From: Oscillospiraceae bacterium
GTDB lineage: Bacteria; Bacillota; Clostridia; Oscillospirales; Acutalibacteraceae
DNA length: 64,000 nucleotides
NCBI GenBank assembly: GCA_015066625.1
Contig: SVOC01000014.1
Span: 1 to 64,000, forward strand
Direction: 5' to 3'
Below the pieces are notes generated by a model. The model was not told the origin of the DNA, did no database searches, and was given only the letters and a program-made list of their open reading frames with translations. The translations under genes and the position numbers were made by a program. Shown here in pieces: positions 17,121-28,266 of the stretch (positions within the stretch are counted from its first letter, which is position 1; each line of letters opens with the position of its first letter).

Positions 17121-17900
17121 ATGCTTGCGGCAATATATTCGGCGGTAATTCTGGTTGCAACAACTCTCGGCGCCTTTGTGGGCTTGGGCGGGGGAGTGAT
17201 AATAAAGCCGGTTCTGGATTTTATAGGTGCAGAGCCCAGAATGCAGGTTGATTTTCTTTCCTCAATTGCGGTTTTTACTATGTCCGTTGTTTCGACCCTG
17301 CGTTACATAAAGAACAAGGTCGAATTCAGAAAAGGTATCATTCTGTTTATTTCCTTCGGCTCAATAGCGGGCGGTTGGCTGGGCAGTAAATCAATGGATT
17401 TGCTCAGCACCGCAATTCCGCAGGAAACGGTAAGGTGCGTTCAGGCTTTTGTGCTTGCAGCTTTGCTTCTGGGAGTATGTTTTTATGTAAGCAAAGAGCG
17501 TAAATCCTTTCACATAAAAAACAATGCCGCAATTCTGCTTGTGGGTCTGATGCTTGGCTTTTTTGCATCATTTCTCGGCATAGGCGGCGGACCTGTCAAT
17601 GTTGCGGTGCTCACCTTGTTTTTCTCTCTGAGTGTCAAGGAATCGGCGGTGTATTCCGTTGCAATTATATTTTTTTCACAGCTTTCAAAACTTGCAACAC
17701 TGTTTGTTTCAACGGGAATCGACCCTTATGCACATCAGTGGAAAACACTGGTATTTATTCTGCCTGCGGCAATATTGGGTGGAATTATCGGCTCAAAATT
17801 CAACCGCAGATTTGACGATAAGCTTATCCGTAAAATATTTTCAGCGGTTATGATTTTGCTTGTGGCACTGAATGTTTACAACGGTATAAGTTATATTTGA
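17121..17900 (+). CDS. TauE/SafE-family sulfite/organic anion permease
   Basis: 259-residue integral membrane protein with about eight hydrophobic segments in two related halves, each opening with a Gly-rich loop (GAFVGLGGGVIIKP and FFASFLGIGGGPVNV). This is the internal repeat that defines the TauE/SafE family of sulfite, sulfonate or other organic anion exporters. The start lies 1 bp after the ceramidase-like stop without a strong ribosome site, so translational coupling is likely. It may export a product of the neighbouring hydrolase, but this is a guess from position only. Confidence 0.87.
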   Translation: MLAAIYSAVILVATTLGAFVGLGGGVIIKPVLDFIGAEPRMQVDFLSSIAVFTMSVVSTLRYIKNKVEFRKGIILFISFGSIAGGWLGSKSMDLLSTAIPQETVRCVQAFVLAALLLGVCFYVSKERKSFHIKNNAAILLVGLMLGFFASFLGIGGGPVNVAVLTLFFSLSVKESAVYSVAIIFFSQLSKLATLFVSTGIDPYAHQWKTLVFILPAAILGGIIGSKFNRRFDDKLIRKIFSAVMILLVALNVYNGISYI

Positions 17901-17905
17901 AAGTA

Positions 17906-17942
17906 CATCCCCTCGGAATTCAAATTGAACTCCGAGGGGATG
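17906..17942. terminator. Bidirectional terminator
   Basis: 18-bp stem catcccctcggaattcaa / ttgaactccgaggggatg with one G-T wobble, between the convergent permease and DUF436 genes. tttgttta follows on the plus strand. Confidence 0.85.
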
Positions 17943-17947
17943 TTTGT

Positions 17948-18484
17948 TTATTCGTATTTTGCTCTTTCGCCGCCGATGTATTTGGGTCTTGTTTTTGCAG
18001 CTGAGAGCCTTGCTTCGCCTATGGTGTTGCATTCAAGTCTGAGGGGCACGGCAACTCTTTTAAGGTGCATACCGATAAGTGTTGTGCCGATGTCAATGCC
18101 CGCATCCGCTTTGATTTCTTCAACCGCAACGGGGTTTTTCATAGTCTGCCGGGCGGCTGTTGCAAATGAGCCTCCTGCACGGGGATGGGGCACAACGCAG
18201 ACCTGTTCAAGACCAAGCATATCAGCCTTTTCTTTTTCTATGATAATTGCTCTGTTAAGGTGCTCACAGCACTGTGCGGCAATGTATATTCCTTTTTCAG
18301 AGAAGGCGGCGTTAAGACCGTTGAATATTTCCTGAGCCACATCAAGAGTACCGCTTGTGCCGATTTTTTCGCCGATAACCTCACTTGTTGAGCAGCCGAT
18401 AACAACAACATCTCCGCTGCCGATACCCGATTTTTCAATAAGCTCTGCCGCGGCAGAATATGCTTGATTATATATTTCGTTCAT
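17948..18484 (-). CDS. DUF436 / TIGR01440 (YwlG-type) protein
   Basis: 178-residue cytoplasmic protein of the UPF0340/DUF436 family, recognised from VVIGCSTSEVIGE near residue 27, AAQCCEHLNRA near residue 70 and the C-terminal RLSAAKTRPKYIGG. The biochemical function of the family is not established as far as I know. It is the second gene of a two-gene minus-strand unit, 6 bp after an ECF transporter S component. AAAGGA precedes ATG 18484. The pairing might hint at vitamin or cofactor salvage but does not prove it. Confidence 0.85.
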   Translation of the reverse strand: MNEIYNQAYSAAAELIEKSGIGSGDVVVIGCSTSEVIGEKIGTSGTLDVAQEIFNGLNAAFSEKGIYIAAQCCEHLNRAIIIEKEKADMLGLEQVCVVPHPRAGGSFATAARQTMKNPVAVEEIKADAGIDIGTTLIGMHLKRVAVPLRLECNTIGEARLSAAKTRPKYIGGERAKYE

Positions 18485-18490
18485 TATGAA

Positions 18491-19027
18491 TTATCCTTTC
18501 CCGAAGAAATCCGAAAGAGTCTTGCTTCTTTTGATTGCGGCATCAAGTGCGGTGCTTAAAGCGAATGCGGCAACAATACCTGCCACACCCTGAATAATGT
18601 TGGGGACAACGCTTCCTGCGGCAGCCATTCCGTATTTAAGAATAACCGCTTCATATGCAAAATATCCGCCAACCATAATAACCTCCGCTGTCAGACCGCT
18701 GAGGATTTTTGCACCGATGCGTGTTTTTTTGCTCAATGATTTGAAAATAAGGCAGGCAAAAACAGCCATAAGAGCCTTGATAACAAAGGTTGCGGGTGCA
18801 TACTGCGAATAACCGGCAAGCATATCTGCAAGCGCAGAACCGAGACCGGCGGCAAGTGCACCGTAGCCGTAACCAAGATACATACCTGCAATAAGCACAA
18901 AGCAGTCACCGAGGTTAACATATCCGCCCGTAGCAGGTGACGGAATCTGGACAATAAAAGTTGCAACGCAGATTACAGCTGTGAAAAGTGCTGCTACAAC
19001 GGTTTTGGTTAATCTCTGAAATTTCAT
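18491..19027 (-). CDS. ECF transporter substrate-binding (S) component
   Basis: 178-residue hydrophobic protein with about five to six membrane segments. NLGDCFVLIAGMYLG and GLGSALADMLAGY near residues 38-70 are typical of S components of energy-coupling-factor vitamin transporters. The N-terminal helix carries small-residue packing (AALFTAV), consistent with docking to the EcfT subunit. No EcfA/T genes are adjacent, as expected when the module is shared. The substrate cannot be read. GAGGAGG lies 6 nt before ATG 19027. Confidence 0.85.
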   Translation of the reverse strand: MKFQRLTKTVVAALFTAVICVATFIVQIPSPATGGYVNLGDCFVLIAGMYLGYGYGALAAGLGSALADMLAGYSQYAPATFVIKALMAVFACLIFKSLSKKTRIGAKILSGLTAEVIMVGGYFAYEAVILKYGMAAAGSVVPNIIQGVAGIVAAFALSTALDAAIKRSKTLSDFFGKG

Positions 19028-19059
19028 TTTTGCCTCCTCTTATTTTTTCGTTTTCATAA

Positions 19060-19088
19060 AGTATAATCCAAACAGGAATTAATTTCAA
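19060..19088 (-). promoter_or_regulatory. Promoter of the ECF-DUF436 unit
   Basis: On the minus strand: TTGAAA, 17-bp spacer, TATACT. Confidence 0.72.
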
Positions 19089-19133
19089 GGTTTGTTTTGT
19101 TGTCATTTTTACCATAAATATGCTTTCATTACC

Positions 19134-19162
19134 TTGAAAAAATGATAATATTGTGATATAAA
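19134..19162 (+). promoter_or_regulatory. Promoter of the GH2-FkbM unit
   Basis: TTGAAA, 17-bp spacer, TATAAA, with the recurrent TTGTGA just before the -10 element. Confidence 0.72.
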
Positions 19163-19173
19163 TTAAGTATTAA

Positions 19174-22203
<3,030 letters not shown>

Positions 22204-23250
22204 ATGCTGAAATTTGAGATTGATGAAAAGTCCTCGTGGGAAAAAATTAAAGAAAGCACCTTGCCTGTTGTGGTTTACGGAATGGGCAACGGTGCAGATA
22301 AGGTTATCGATGAATTCAACCGTCTGGGTATACCCGTCAAAGGTGTTACCGCCAGTGACGATTTCATCAGAGGTCAGAGCTTCAGAGGATTTACGGTAAA
22401 AAAGCTTTCCGAATTTGAAGGAGAGTTTATTGTTGCCGTTGCATTTGCAACCTGTATTCCCGAGGTAATGAACCGTATTTATTCCCTTTGTGAAAAATAC
22501 AGGGTTATTGTGCCTTGCGTTCCCGTTTTTGGCGATGAAATCTTCAACCGTGACTTTATCGAACTCAACGAAGACAGAATAAATGCGGCATACGACCTTT
22601 TTGATGATGAGTCAAAAAAATTTTTTGCAGGCTGTGTCAACTTTATGTTCGGCGGCGAGCTTGAAGTGCTGAAAGAAATTACCACCGATAAAGACGAAAT
22701 TTTCGGCGGTGTATTCTCAATGGGCAAAAACGAGAGCTTTCTTGATTTGGGTGCATACAGAGGGGATACGGTTGAGGAATTCCTGCATTACTGCGGCAGT
22801 GAATACGGCGAAATAATTGCACTTGAACCAGACAGACGAACCTTTAAAAAGCTCTGTGCTTATCTTGAAAATGTGCCCCGTTCAACAGCTGTGCAAAAGG
22901 CAATTTACAGTGAAAAAACCGTTTTGACATTCAGCAGTAAGGCGGGCAGACAGTCAACAATTTCCGATAATGGTGAGCAGATTGAAGCAACAACCATTGA
23001 CGAAATCTGCAAGGATAAAGAAATAACCTATATCAAAATGGATGTTGAGGGTGCAGAGAAAGAGGCACTTGACGGTGCCGTTGATACGCTTAAAAGCAAA
23101 AAGCCAAAGCTTAATATTGCTCTGTATCACAGAAGTGCAGATATATTTGAACTGCCGCTTAAAATTGCGAAAGTCAACCCGAGTTATAAATTCCATATTC
23201 GCAGACATCCTTATATTCCTTGCTGGGATATGAATTTATACTGCATCTGA
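22204..23250 (+). CDS. FkbM-family methyltransferase
   Basis: 348 residues. The C-terminal 200 residues form a SAM-dependent methyltransferase of the FkbM type: LDLGAYRGDTVEEF near residue 180 as the SAM loop, IIALEPDRRTFKKL, and IKMDVEGAEKEAL near residue 280. The N-terminal 100 residues (VVVYGMGNGADKVIDEF) resemble a Rossmann-like domain often found ahead of FkbM domains in sugar or surface-glycan modifying proteins. The start codon directly follows the GH2 stop with no clear ribosome site, suggesting translational coupling. O-methylation of a glycan is a reasonable but unproven role. Confidence 0.85.
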   Translation: MLKFEIDEKSSWEKIKESTLPVVVYGMGNGADKVIDEFNRLGIPVKGVTASDDFIRGQSFRGFTVKKLSEFEGEFIVAVAFATCIPEVMNRIYSLCEKYRVIVPCVPVFGDEIFNRDFIELNEDRINAAYDLFDDESKKFFAGCVNFMFGGELEVLKEITTDKDEIFGGVFSMGKNESFLDLGAYRGDTVEEFLHYCGSEYGEIIALEPDRRTFKKLCAYLENVPRSTAVQKAIYSEKTVLTFSSKAGRQSTISDNGEQIEATTIDEICKDKEITYIKMDVEGAEKEALDGAVDTLKSKKPKLNIALYHRSADIFELPLKIAKVNPSYKFHIRRHPYIPCWDMNLYCI

Positions 23251-23252
23251 TA

Positions 23253-23281
23253 TTGACAAAGTAAATAAACAATGCTATCCT
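23253..23281 (+). promoter_or_regulatory. Promoter of the padR operon
   Basis: TTGACA, 17-bp spacer, TATCCT, starting 3 bp after the FkbM stop. The -10 element abuts the palindromic operator. Confidence 0.75.
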
Positions 23282-23318
23282 ATACATAGATACTCGATGT
23301 ATCGAAAATCTATGTATA
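23281..23318 (+). promoter_or_regulatory. Palindromic operator, probable PadR autoregulatory site
   Basis: Perfect 11-bp inverted repeat tatacatagat / atctatgtata spaced by 16 nt. Nested inside its span is a second repeat, gatac-tcgat-gtatc. It covers the predicted transcription start and ends at the ribosome site of the PadR-family gene, the position expected for an autorepressor. Confidence 0.72.
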
Positions 23319-23329
23319 GGAGTTTTTTT

Positions 23330-23671
23330 ATGAAGATAAGTAAAGAGCTTGCCAAAGGCAGTACGGGTCTCCTTGTGCTGAGTGTAATTTCAAAGCGTGA
23401 TATGTACGGATATCAGATAATAAAGACTATTGAAAACGCAAGCGAGGAAGTGTTTACCCTTAATGAAGGTACACTTTATCCCATTCTTCATTCTCTTGAA
23501 GCGGAAGGCAGTCTTGAAGCTTATTGGAGTGAGTGTGAGGGCAGAAAGCGTAAGTACTATAAGATAACTGAAAAGGGGCTTAAGGAGCTTTCGGGAAGAG
23601 AACAGGAGTGGAATACATTCTCAACAGCCGTCAAAAAGGTTTTGGGGGGTGCGGAGCTTGCAAGAACATAA
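23330..23671 (+). CDS. PadR-family transcriptional regulator
   Basis: 113-residue winged-helix regulator. The signature order is intact: LVLSVISKRDMYGYQI (helix 1-2), FTLNEGTLYPILHSLE (recognition helix) and the wing GRKRKYYKITEKG, followed by a short dimerisation helix. PadR proteins usually repress their own operon and an adjacent membrane or efflux gene until an effector or stress intervenes. I use ATG 23330 with AGGAG 7 nt upstream; the track start at 23297 lies inside the operator. The next gene overlaps its 3' end. Confidence 0.92.
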   Translation: MKISKELAKGSTGLLVLSVISKRDMYGYQIIKTIENASEEVFTLNEGTLYPILHSLEAEGSLEAYWSECEGRKRKYYKITEKGLKELSGREQEWNTFSTAVKKVLGGAELART

Positions 23672-25382
23672 ATTTGACGATGTGCTCAATTACCTTTGCT
23701 CGGGAATAATGTCAAAAAGTGAAAGGCAGAGTGTCCGAGACGAGCTTTACGACCACCTTATGTGCAGATATGAAACCAATATTGCGGTAGGCATGAGCGA
23801 AGATGAAGCCGAAGAAAAGGCAGTTGAGGCACTGGGAAATAAATCAGCACTAAAAGACAAATTTCAAAAGGTGCATTGGTACTATCCTGCACAAAGTTTA
23901 AGAACAGCGTTTTACATTCTTATTCTTTCGATGACTTTGCCGCTTATTTCCGTTTTGTTATCTTCCGGAGACAATATGTATGCAGTGGGTATGATTGCAA
24001 GTGTTATTTCGATAGTTGTTGAAATAACCGCACTCTATATGTTCAGAACTGCTAACGGATGGTTTGAGAATTCATTTAAAATCGGTATTGCTTCATCGGT
24101 TATGTCTGTTTTGCAGCTTGTATCCGAGCCGTTTTTATTACAATGGCAAGAAGCAAATATGTGGCTTTCTTTTGCAGTTTTATTATTCTCGACGGTAAAA
24201 TATTATTTGATTTACAAAGGTGTCAAAGAACTTGTCAAACCGTATGACGGTGGTAAGACGGTGAGTCAAGGCTTTGTATTCTACTTTCAGACTTTTATTT
24301 TTGGCTTAAATGTACCGTCGGGCGTAAACAACGATGTTTTCTCAGTTGTTTATTCTGTTATCTGTTTTTTTTCCTTTGTTGCGTATATGCTCAAGGCGTC
24401 GGATATTCTTTACAGAAGTGACCACGAATATAAAATTGATATTTCATTAACCAAAAGGTGGCTGGTCGCCCTTTCGGCGTTATTAATTATTTTTGCCGTA
24501 ATATTTACAGGTAATTTTGTGTATTCAAAAACTAAAATCAATAAATCTCACAATATTCCTTATTCAACAGAAGATGTGAAAATGGAACAACAGGAGTATG
24601 AACGGATTTTAGAGAATATTTCTTCCTACGGCATTGACAAAAATCTGGTATCGTTATTTCCAAAGAGTGAAGTGTCAAAATACGCGGGGGTAATCAATAA
24701 ATCCGAGCTTTACGAAAGTGCACGCCTCCTCTGGGATCACTATAATAAAACCATAGAAGATTCCGAAGCTTATGATTTTGACAGAAACCAACAGAGTTTT
24801 TATGATTATTGTATGGTCAGAAATTATGCGGTTCCGTTGGGATATTCGGATGACGGTGAGCAGCTTGTCAGATTTATAAAAGTGTTCAGGGTTCCTGAAG
24901 AAACGAGCAGGAAATACTATAAGGACATCGTGTTATTTGACGATTACCTTGAAAACATCTATATGATGTTACCTGATTTTAAAGAAGAAAAGTACGGCGG
25001 TGACCTGCTGGTTGCTTTAAAACTTGAAGACGGCAAGCTTTATCAACGTGATTTAAAGCTGGTCAACGGAAAATATGATTCTAAAAACGAATTAAACAGA
25101 CCTGTCAGAGGCTTTATGTTTGATGTTGAACCGGGTGTTACAATCATTTATGCTGCGACCAAGAAGATTAAGGATATCGGTTCTACTGTTGCTGATGTGA
25201 ATTTTACATATTATCATCAGAAATCTTTATTTATTTTTCCGTTGAGAAATGTGGAGGAACTGTTTAAAATTGAAGCCTTTTCGGATATTCCGAGTTACGA
25301 AATTTGTAAATATGAATCCTCATTGCATTACTACGTTATGCCGGAATGTGAGTATTACGTACCGTCAGAAAACAGCAAATGA
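23649..25382 (+). CDS. PadR-associated HAAS/DUF1700-like membrane protein, copy 1
   Basis: 577 residues. The N-terminal 75 residues (FDDVLNYLCSGIMSK, then ERQSVRDELYDHL and the MSEDEAEEKAVEALG helix) form the small helical domain typically found in membrane proteins encoded next to PadR regulators. About seven membrane segments follow (residues 85-295), then an outward-facing domain of about 280 residues. Function unknown; a signalling or envelope-stress partner of the PadR protein is plausible. The start is GTG 23649 or TTG 23658, both overlapping padR; the TTG better matches the length of copy 2. GGGGGG lies just upstream. Confidence 0.78.
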   Translation: MRSLQEHKFDDVLNYLCSGIMSKSERQSVRDELYDHLMCRYETNIAVGMSEDEAEEKAVEALGNKSALKDKFQKVHWYYPAQSLRTAFYILILSMTLPLISVLLSSGDNMYAVGMIASVISIVVEITALYMFRTANGWFENSFKIGIASSVMSVLQLVSEPFLLQWQEANMWLSFAVLLFSTVKYYLIYKGVKELVKPYDGGKTVSQGFVFYFQTFIFGLNVPSGVNNDVFSVVYSVICFFSFVAYMLKASDILYRSDHEYKIDISLTKRWLVALSALLIIFAVIFTGNFVYSKTKINKSHNIPYSTEDVKMEQQEYERILENISSYGIDKNLVSLFPKSEVSKYAGVINKSELYESARLLWDHYNKTIEDSEAYDFDRNQQSFYDYCMVRNYAVPLGYSDDGEQLVRFIKVFRVPEETSRKYYKDIVLFDDYLENIYMMLPDFKEEKYGGDLLVALKLEDGKLYQRDLKLVNGKYDSKNELNRPVRGFMFDVEPGVTIIYAATKKIKDIGSTVADVNFTYYHQKSLFIFPLRNVEELFKIEAFSDIPSYEICKYESSLHYYVMPECEYYVPSENSK

Positions 25383-25416
25383 CTGAGAAGTGAAAACCGT
25401 TTAGAGGAGGGATGAA

Positions 25417-27078
25417 ATGGAGAAAAGATTTGACGATGTGCTCAATTACCTTTGTTCGGGGATAATGTCAAAAGCCGAAAGGCAGAGTGTCCGAGACGAG
25501 CTTTATGACCACCTTATGTGCAAATATGAAACCAATATTGCTGTGGGTATGAGCGAGGACGAAGCCGAAGAAAAGGCGGTTGAAGCACTGGGCGATAAGT
25601 CCATGCTTAAATTCAAGCTTTCTCAGGTTCATTCCTATGCACCGAAACCTACACTGAAAAAGGCAATGAATCTTCTGATACTGGGCTATATTCTTGTTTC
25701 ATTTCACATTTCATTCTTTACGGGAATGAAAGAAATAACTACATTCATCGGTAATGTTTGTTTGATTGTTGCTTTGTTCAGTTTAGGCAAAGCAAATAAA
25801 AAATTAAAGTTTTCATTTGTCGTAAAAGCGGTTTCATTAATAATTTCTTTTGGTTGTAAAGCCGCCGAACCCATATACAATCTGCCCATTCCTGTTACGG
25901 CATCAACAGGCGTTGTGTCGTTGGTTTTATCGTTTCTTTGCATTGTATTTCTCATATTGGGGCTTAAAGAGCTTGTAAAGCCTTATCTTGACGGCTATCC
26001 CAAAAAGATACCGTTTGATTCGGGCACGGCTGTGAATCTTTTGTGGGTTGCGGTTAACACTTTTATTTTTACGGGTTTTGCCCTTGACGGAAAAACCTCT
26101 GCCGAATTTGAAAGCATAATATTGCTTTGCTTCGGCTTGGCGGTTATAATCTTTAACCTTCTTATTTTCGTAAGGTCGTCAAAACTTCTCTGGAACAGTG
26201 ATCACGAATACAAAATTGAAGATTCATCTGCAAAGAAATGGATTGCCGCAGTTCTTGCGGTTATAATTGCAATCGTTCCCACCGTTGCCGTTGATTTTGC
26301 TCTTGCAGGTCAGAAGGCTGAAACCTCGGTTTATTCGGTTGATGACACTGATATGCCGCAAGCCGAATATGAACGCATATGTTTAAATCTTCTTTCATAC
26401 GGTATTCCCGAAAAAATCGTTTACAGTCTGCCCGAAAGCGAAATTCTGAAATATTCGGACAGTATCAATAAAAACGATTATGATGAAGAAACTCTGAAAT
26501 ATCTGGGTGACCCTTGCTATTCTCACGACGCTGAAATCTGTAACGACGTGAATGCAGTGTTTTCTGTCTGTGCTGTGGGTATGGCGGATTCTGACGGTTA
26601 TCCTTATGTTCGTATTATCTCGTGGGTTGAATATCTCAGCACGGGCAAAGGCTATGACGACGCACTGTTCTGGGGATGTCTGCAAAAAAATCTGATACTC
26701 TATAATTCCTACGAAGCATACGGAGGGGATTTATTGTTGATTTTATCTGAGGAAAATGGTAATATAATAAAAAATGAACCCCTTGATATTTACACAGATA
26801 AAAACGGTCTGACAGACAGAATGACGGGTGTGAGGTTTGAGAGCAAAGAGAAGATGATCCTTATCCACGCTGAAACTTTCGGCCTTTCAAGCAATAAGGG
26901 CGTCACATATGCAAACTATTATCTTCAACTTGCACACAGAGTTTCGCCGTTCACCTTGTTTTACCGTTCACCTCTGACTGTTAAAGAAAATAATGTCCGT
27001 CAGAACGGAATGGGGTATATGCTGTGTAATGAAAATACCATGATAAGCTGGTGTTCACCCGATTCAGCGGAGGAATAA
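25417..27078 (+). CDS. PadR-associated HAAS/DUF1700-like membrane protein, copy 2
   Basis: 553 residues, a full-length paralogue of the preceding gene. The N-terminal 75 residues are nearly identical to copy 1 in protein and DNA, while the membrane part and outer domain are much more diverged, though alignable (AEYERICLNLLSYGI against QEYERILENISSYGI; YGGDLL in both). About seven membrane segments. AGGAGGG lies 6 nt before ATG 25417, 34 bp after copy 1. Same operon as padR. Whether the two form a heteromer cannot be read. Confidence 0.78.
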   Translation: MEKRFDDVLNYLCSGIMSKAERQSVRDELYDHLMCKYETNIAVGMSEDEAEEKAVEALGDKSMLKFKLSQVHSYAPKPTLKKAMNLLILGYILVSFHISFFTGMKEITTFIGNVCLIVALFSLGKANKKLKFSFVVKAVSLIISFGCKAAEPIYNLPIPVTASTGVVSLVLSFLCIVFLILGLKELVKPYLDGYPKKIPFDSGTAVNLLWVAVNTFIFTGFALDGKTSAEFESIILLCFGLAVIIFNLLIFVRSSKLLWNSDHEYKIEDSSAKKWIAAVLAVIIAIVPTVAVDFALAGQKAETSVYSVDDTDMPQAEYERICLNLLSYGIPEKIVYSLPESEILKYSDSINKNDYDEETLKYLGDPCYSHDAEICNDVNAVFSVCAVGMADSDGYPYVRIISWVEYLSTGKGYDDALFWGCLQKNLILYNSYEAYGGDLLLILSEENGNIIKNEPLDIYTDKNGLTDRMTGVRFESKEKMILIHAETFGLSSNKGVTYANYYLQLAHRVSPFTLFYRSPLTVKENNVRQNGMGYMLCNENTMISWCSPDSAEE

Positions 27079-27080
27079 AA

Positions 27081-27656
27081 ATGAGAAACGACGAAATGTA
27101 TTTGCAGCTTTATATAATCCGTCACGCAGAAAGTCAGGGCAATGTTGACCCTGACGGAGATTTTGATAAATCAAATCCTTTGCTCACTCCCCACGGTGAA
27201 GCCCAGGCAAAGGCATTGGGCGAGCGATTCACGGGTCTTGAAAGCTACACTCTTTATGCCAGCCCTCTTACCAGAGCAAGAAAAACTGCAAAGTGCATTT
27301 CCGATGAAATGATAATTGATTCCGATTTGCTTGAATGGGGTGTAAGACAGACCGAAAACGGCTTTGAGGATTTTGCTGAAAGTCCGGAAGAAGCCTTTGA
27401 GAGAGCAAAAAAGGTTATTGAAAGGCTGAAATCAAGGCACAACAAGAAAGAAAATGTGATTATCGTAACCCACGGTATGTTTACTCAATTTCTTCTTAAA
27501 GCCGCACTTGAAATAAGCGATACAATGCGTTTTTCTGTTTACAACGCATCTGTTTCAAAAGTTAATTTCAGTTACGATTATCCTCCCAAGCTTGCCTTGC
27601 AGAATGATGTATCACATTTGAAAGAAACAGACGGTGAAAAACTCTTCTGGATGTAA
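27081..27656 (+). CDS. Histidine phosphatase family protein
   Basis: 191-residue member of the phosphoglycerate-mutase-like histidine phosphatase superfamily. The catalytic motif RHAESQGN is at residues 13-20, with the catalytic His in RHA. SPLTRARKTA near residue 70 and THGMFTQF near residue 130 supply the other conserved Arg and second His. Substrates in this superfamily range from sugar phosphates to phosphoproteins; none can be assigned. I start at ATG 27081 with GGAGG 7 nt upstream, overlapping nothing but coupled by 2 bp to copy 2; the track start at 27051 lies inside that gene. Confidence 0.88.
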   Translation: MRNDEMYLQLYIIRHAESQGNVDPDGDFDKSNPLLTPHGEAQAKALGERFTGLESYTLYASPLTRARKTAKCISDEMIIDSDLLEWGVRQTENGFEDFAESPEEAFERAKKVIERLKSRHNKKENVIIVTHGMFTQFLLKAALEISDTMRFSVYNASVSKVNFSYDYPPKLALQNDVSHLKETDGEKLFWM

Positions 27657-27664
27657 AAAAATAT

Positions 27665-27695
27665 GCCTCCCGGTCAAATGACCCGGAGGCGTTTT
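27665..27695. terminator. Terminator between the phosphatase and lipoprotein genes
   Basis: gcctcccggtc / gacccggaggc with a 4-nt loop and one internal mismatch, followed by gttttgcttttt. It also serves the convergent lipoprotein gene. Confidence 0.72.
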
Positions 27696-27700
27696 GCTTT

Positions 27701-28255
27701 TTAAAGTTTAATCATCTGCATATCCCTGCAGATTTTATCAAGTGTCTTTTCGTCCATGTTGTCATTGCCGTCAAGTTTTACGGTGTAATATGCCGAAACA
27801 TTTCCCGAAAGGGGATAGATTACATTAAGGTCAACCGTTTCGCTGCCGGGTGCATCCACATAGGTGATTGCATATGTTACATCCTTGTATTCATGCTTCA
27901 CACCTTTGGTAATATCGTTTTCGTCAAAGTCCATTGAAAGACCGCCGATAACGGTTGCCACGTCATCTTTATGATATCTGATATGAACGGTAATACCCGA
28001 ATATGTGAAGCCGCTTTTGCCTTCAACGGAAGCGTCAAGGGAATAAGCGATGTTGTTATCGGCAACATGGAATGTGATATCATCCGTGTTTTCGTAGTCT
28101 GCAAGCATTTCGGGCAGATATCTCATATAATCGGGTATCTGCGAATTGGTTGTTTCTATGTAATTTGTGAAAAATTCAACATTTTTTGATGTGCCGCAGG
28201 CAGTGAGCATAACGGCACAGAGAACAATGCATAAAACGGATTTCATTAATTTCAT
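27701..28255 (-). CDS. Predicted lipoprotein of unknown function
   Basis: 184 residues with a clear lipoprotein signal (MKLMKS, hydrophobic core, lipobox LTAC at residue 20). The mature part is beta-rich with two similar stretches of alternating charged/hydrophobic strands and no motif I can name. It should sit on the outer face of the membrane. It is the last gene of a three-gene minus-strand operon, 11 bp after a sugar isomerase-like gene. I do not infer a function. Confidence 0.75.
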   Translation of the reverse strand: MKLMKSVLCIVLCAVMLTACGTSKNVEFFTNYIETTNSQIPDYMRYLPEMLADYENTDDITFHVADNNIAYSLDASVEGKSGFTYSGITVHIRYHKDDVATVIGGLSMDFDENDITKGVKHEYKDVTYAITYVDAPGSETVDLNVIYPLSGNVSAYYTVKLDGNDNMDEKTLDKICRDMQMIKL

Positions 28256-28266
28256 ATTAACACTCC

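Noticed and set aside
17925-18335. 136-codon plus-strand ORF after the permease
   Set aside because: It lies opposite the recognisable DUF436 gene and starts inside the shared terminator.
23649-27078. Tandem repeat or mobile element suggested by duplicated 200-bp segments
   Set aside because: The repeats are the 5' ends of two intact paralogous genes; no transposase, terminal repeats or target duplications are visible.
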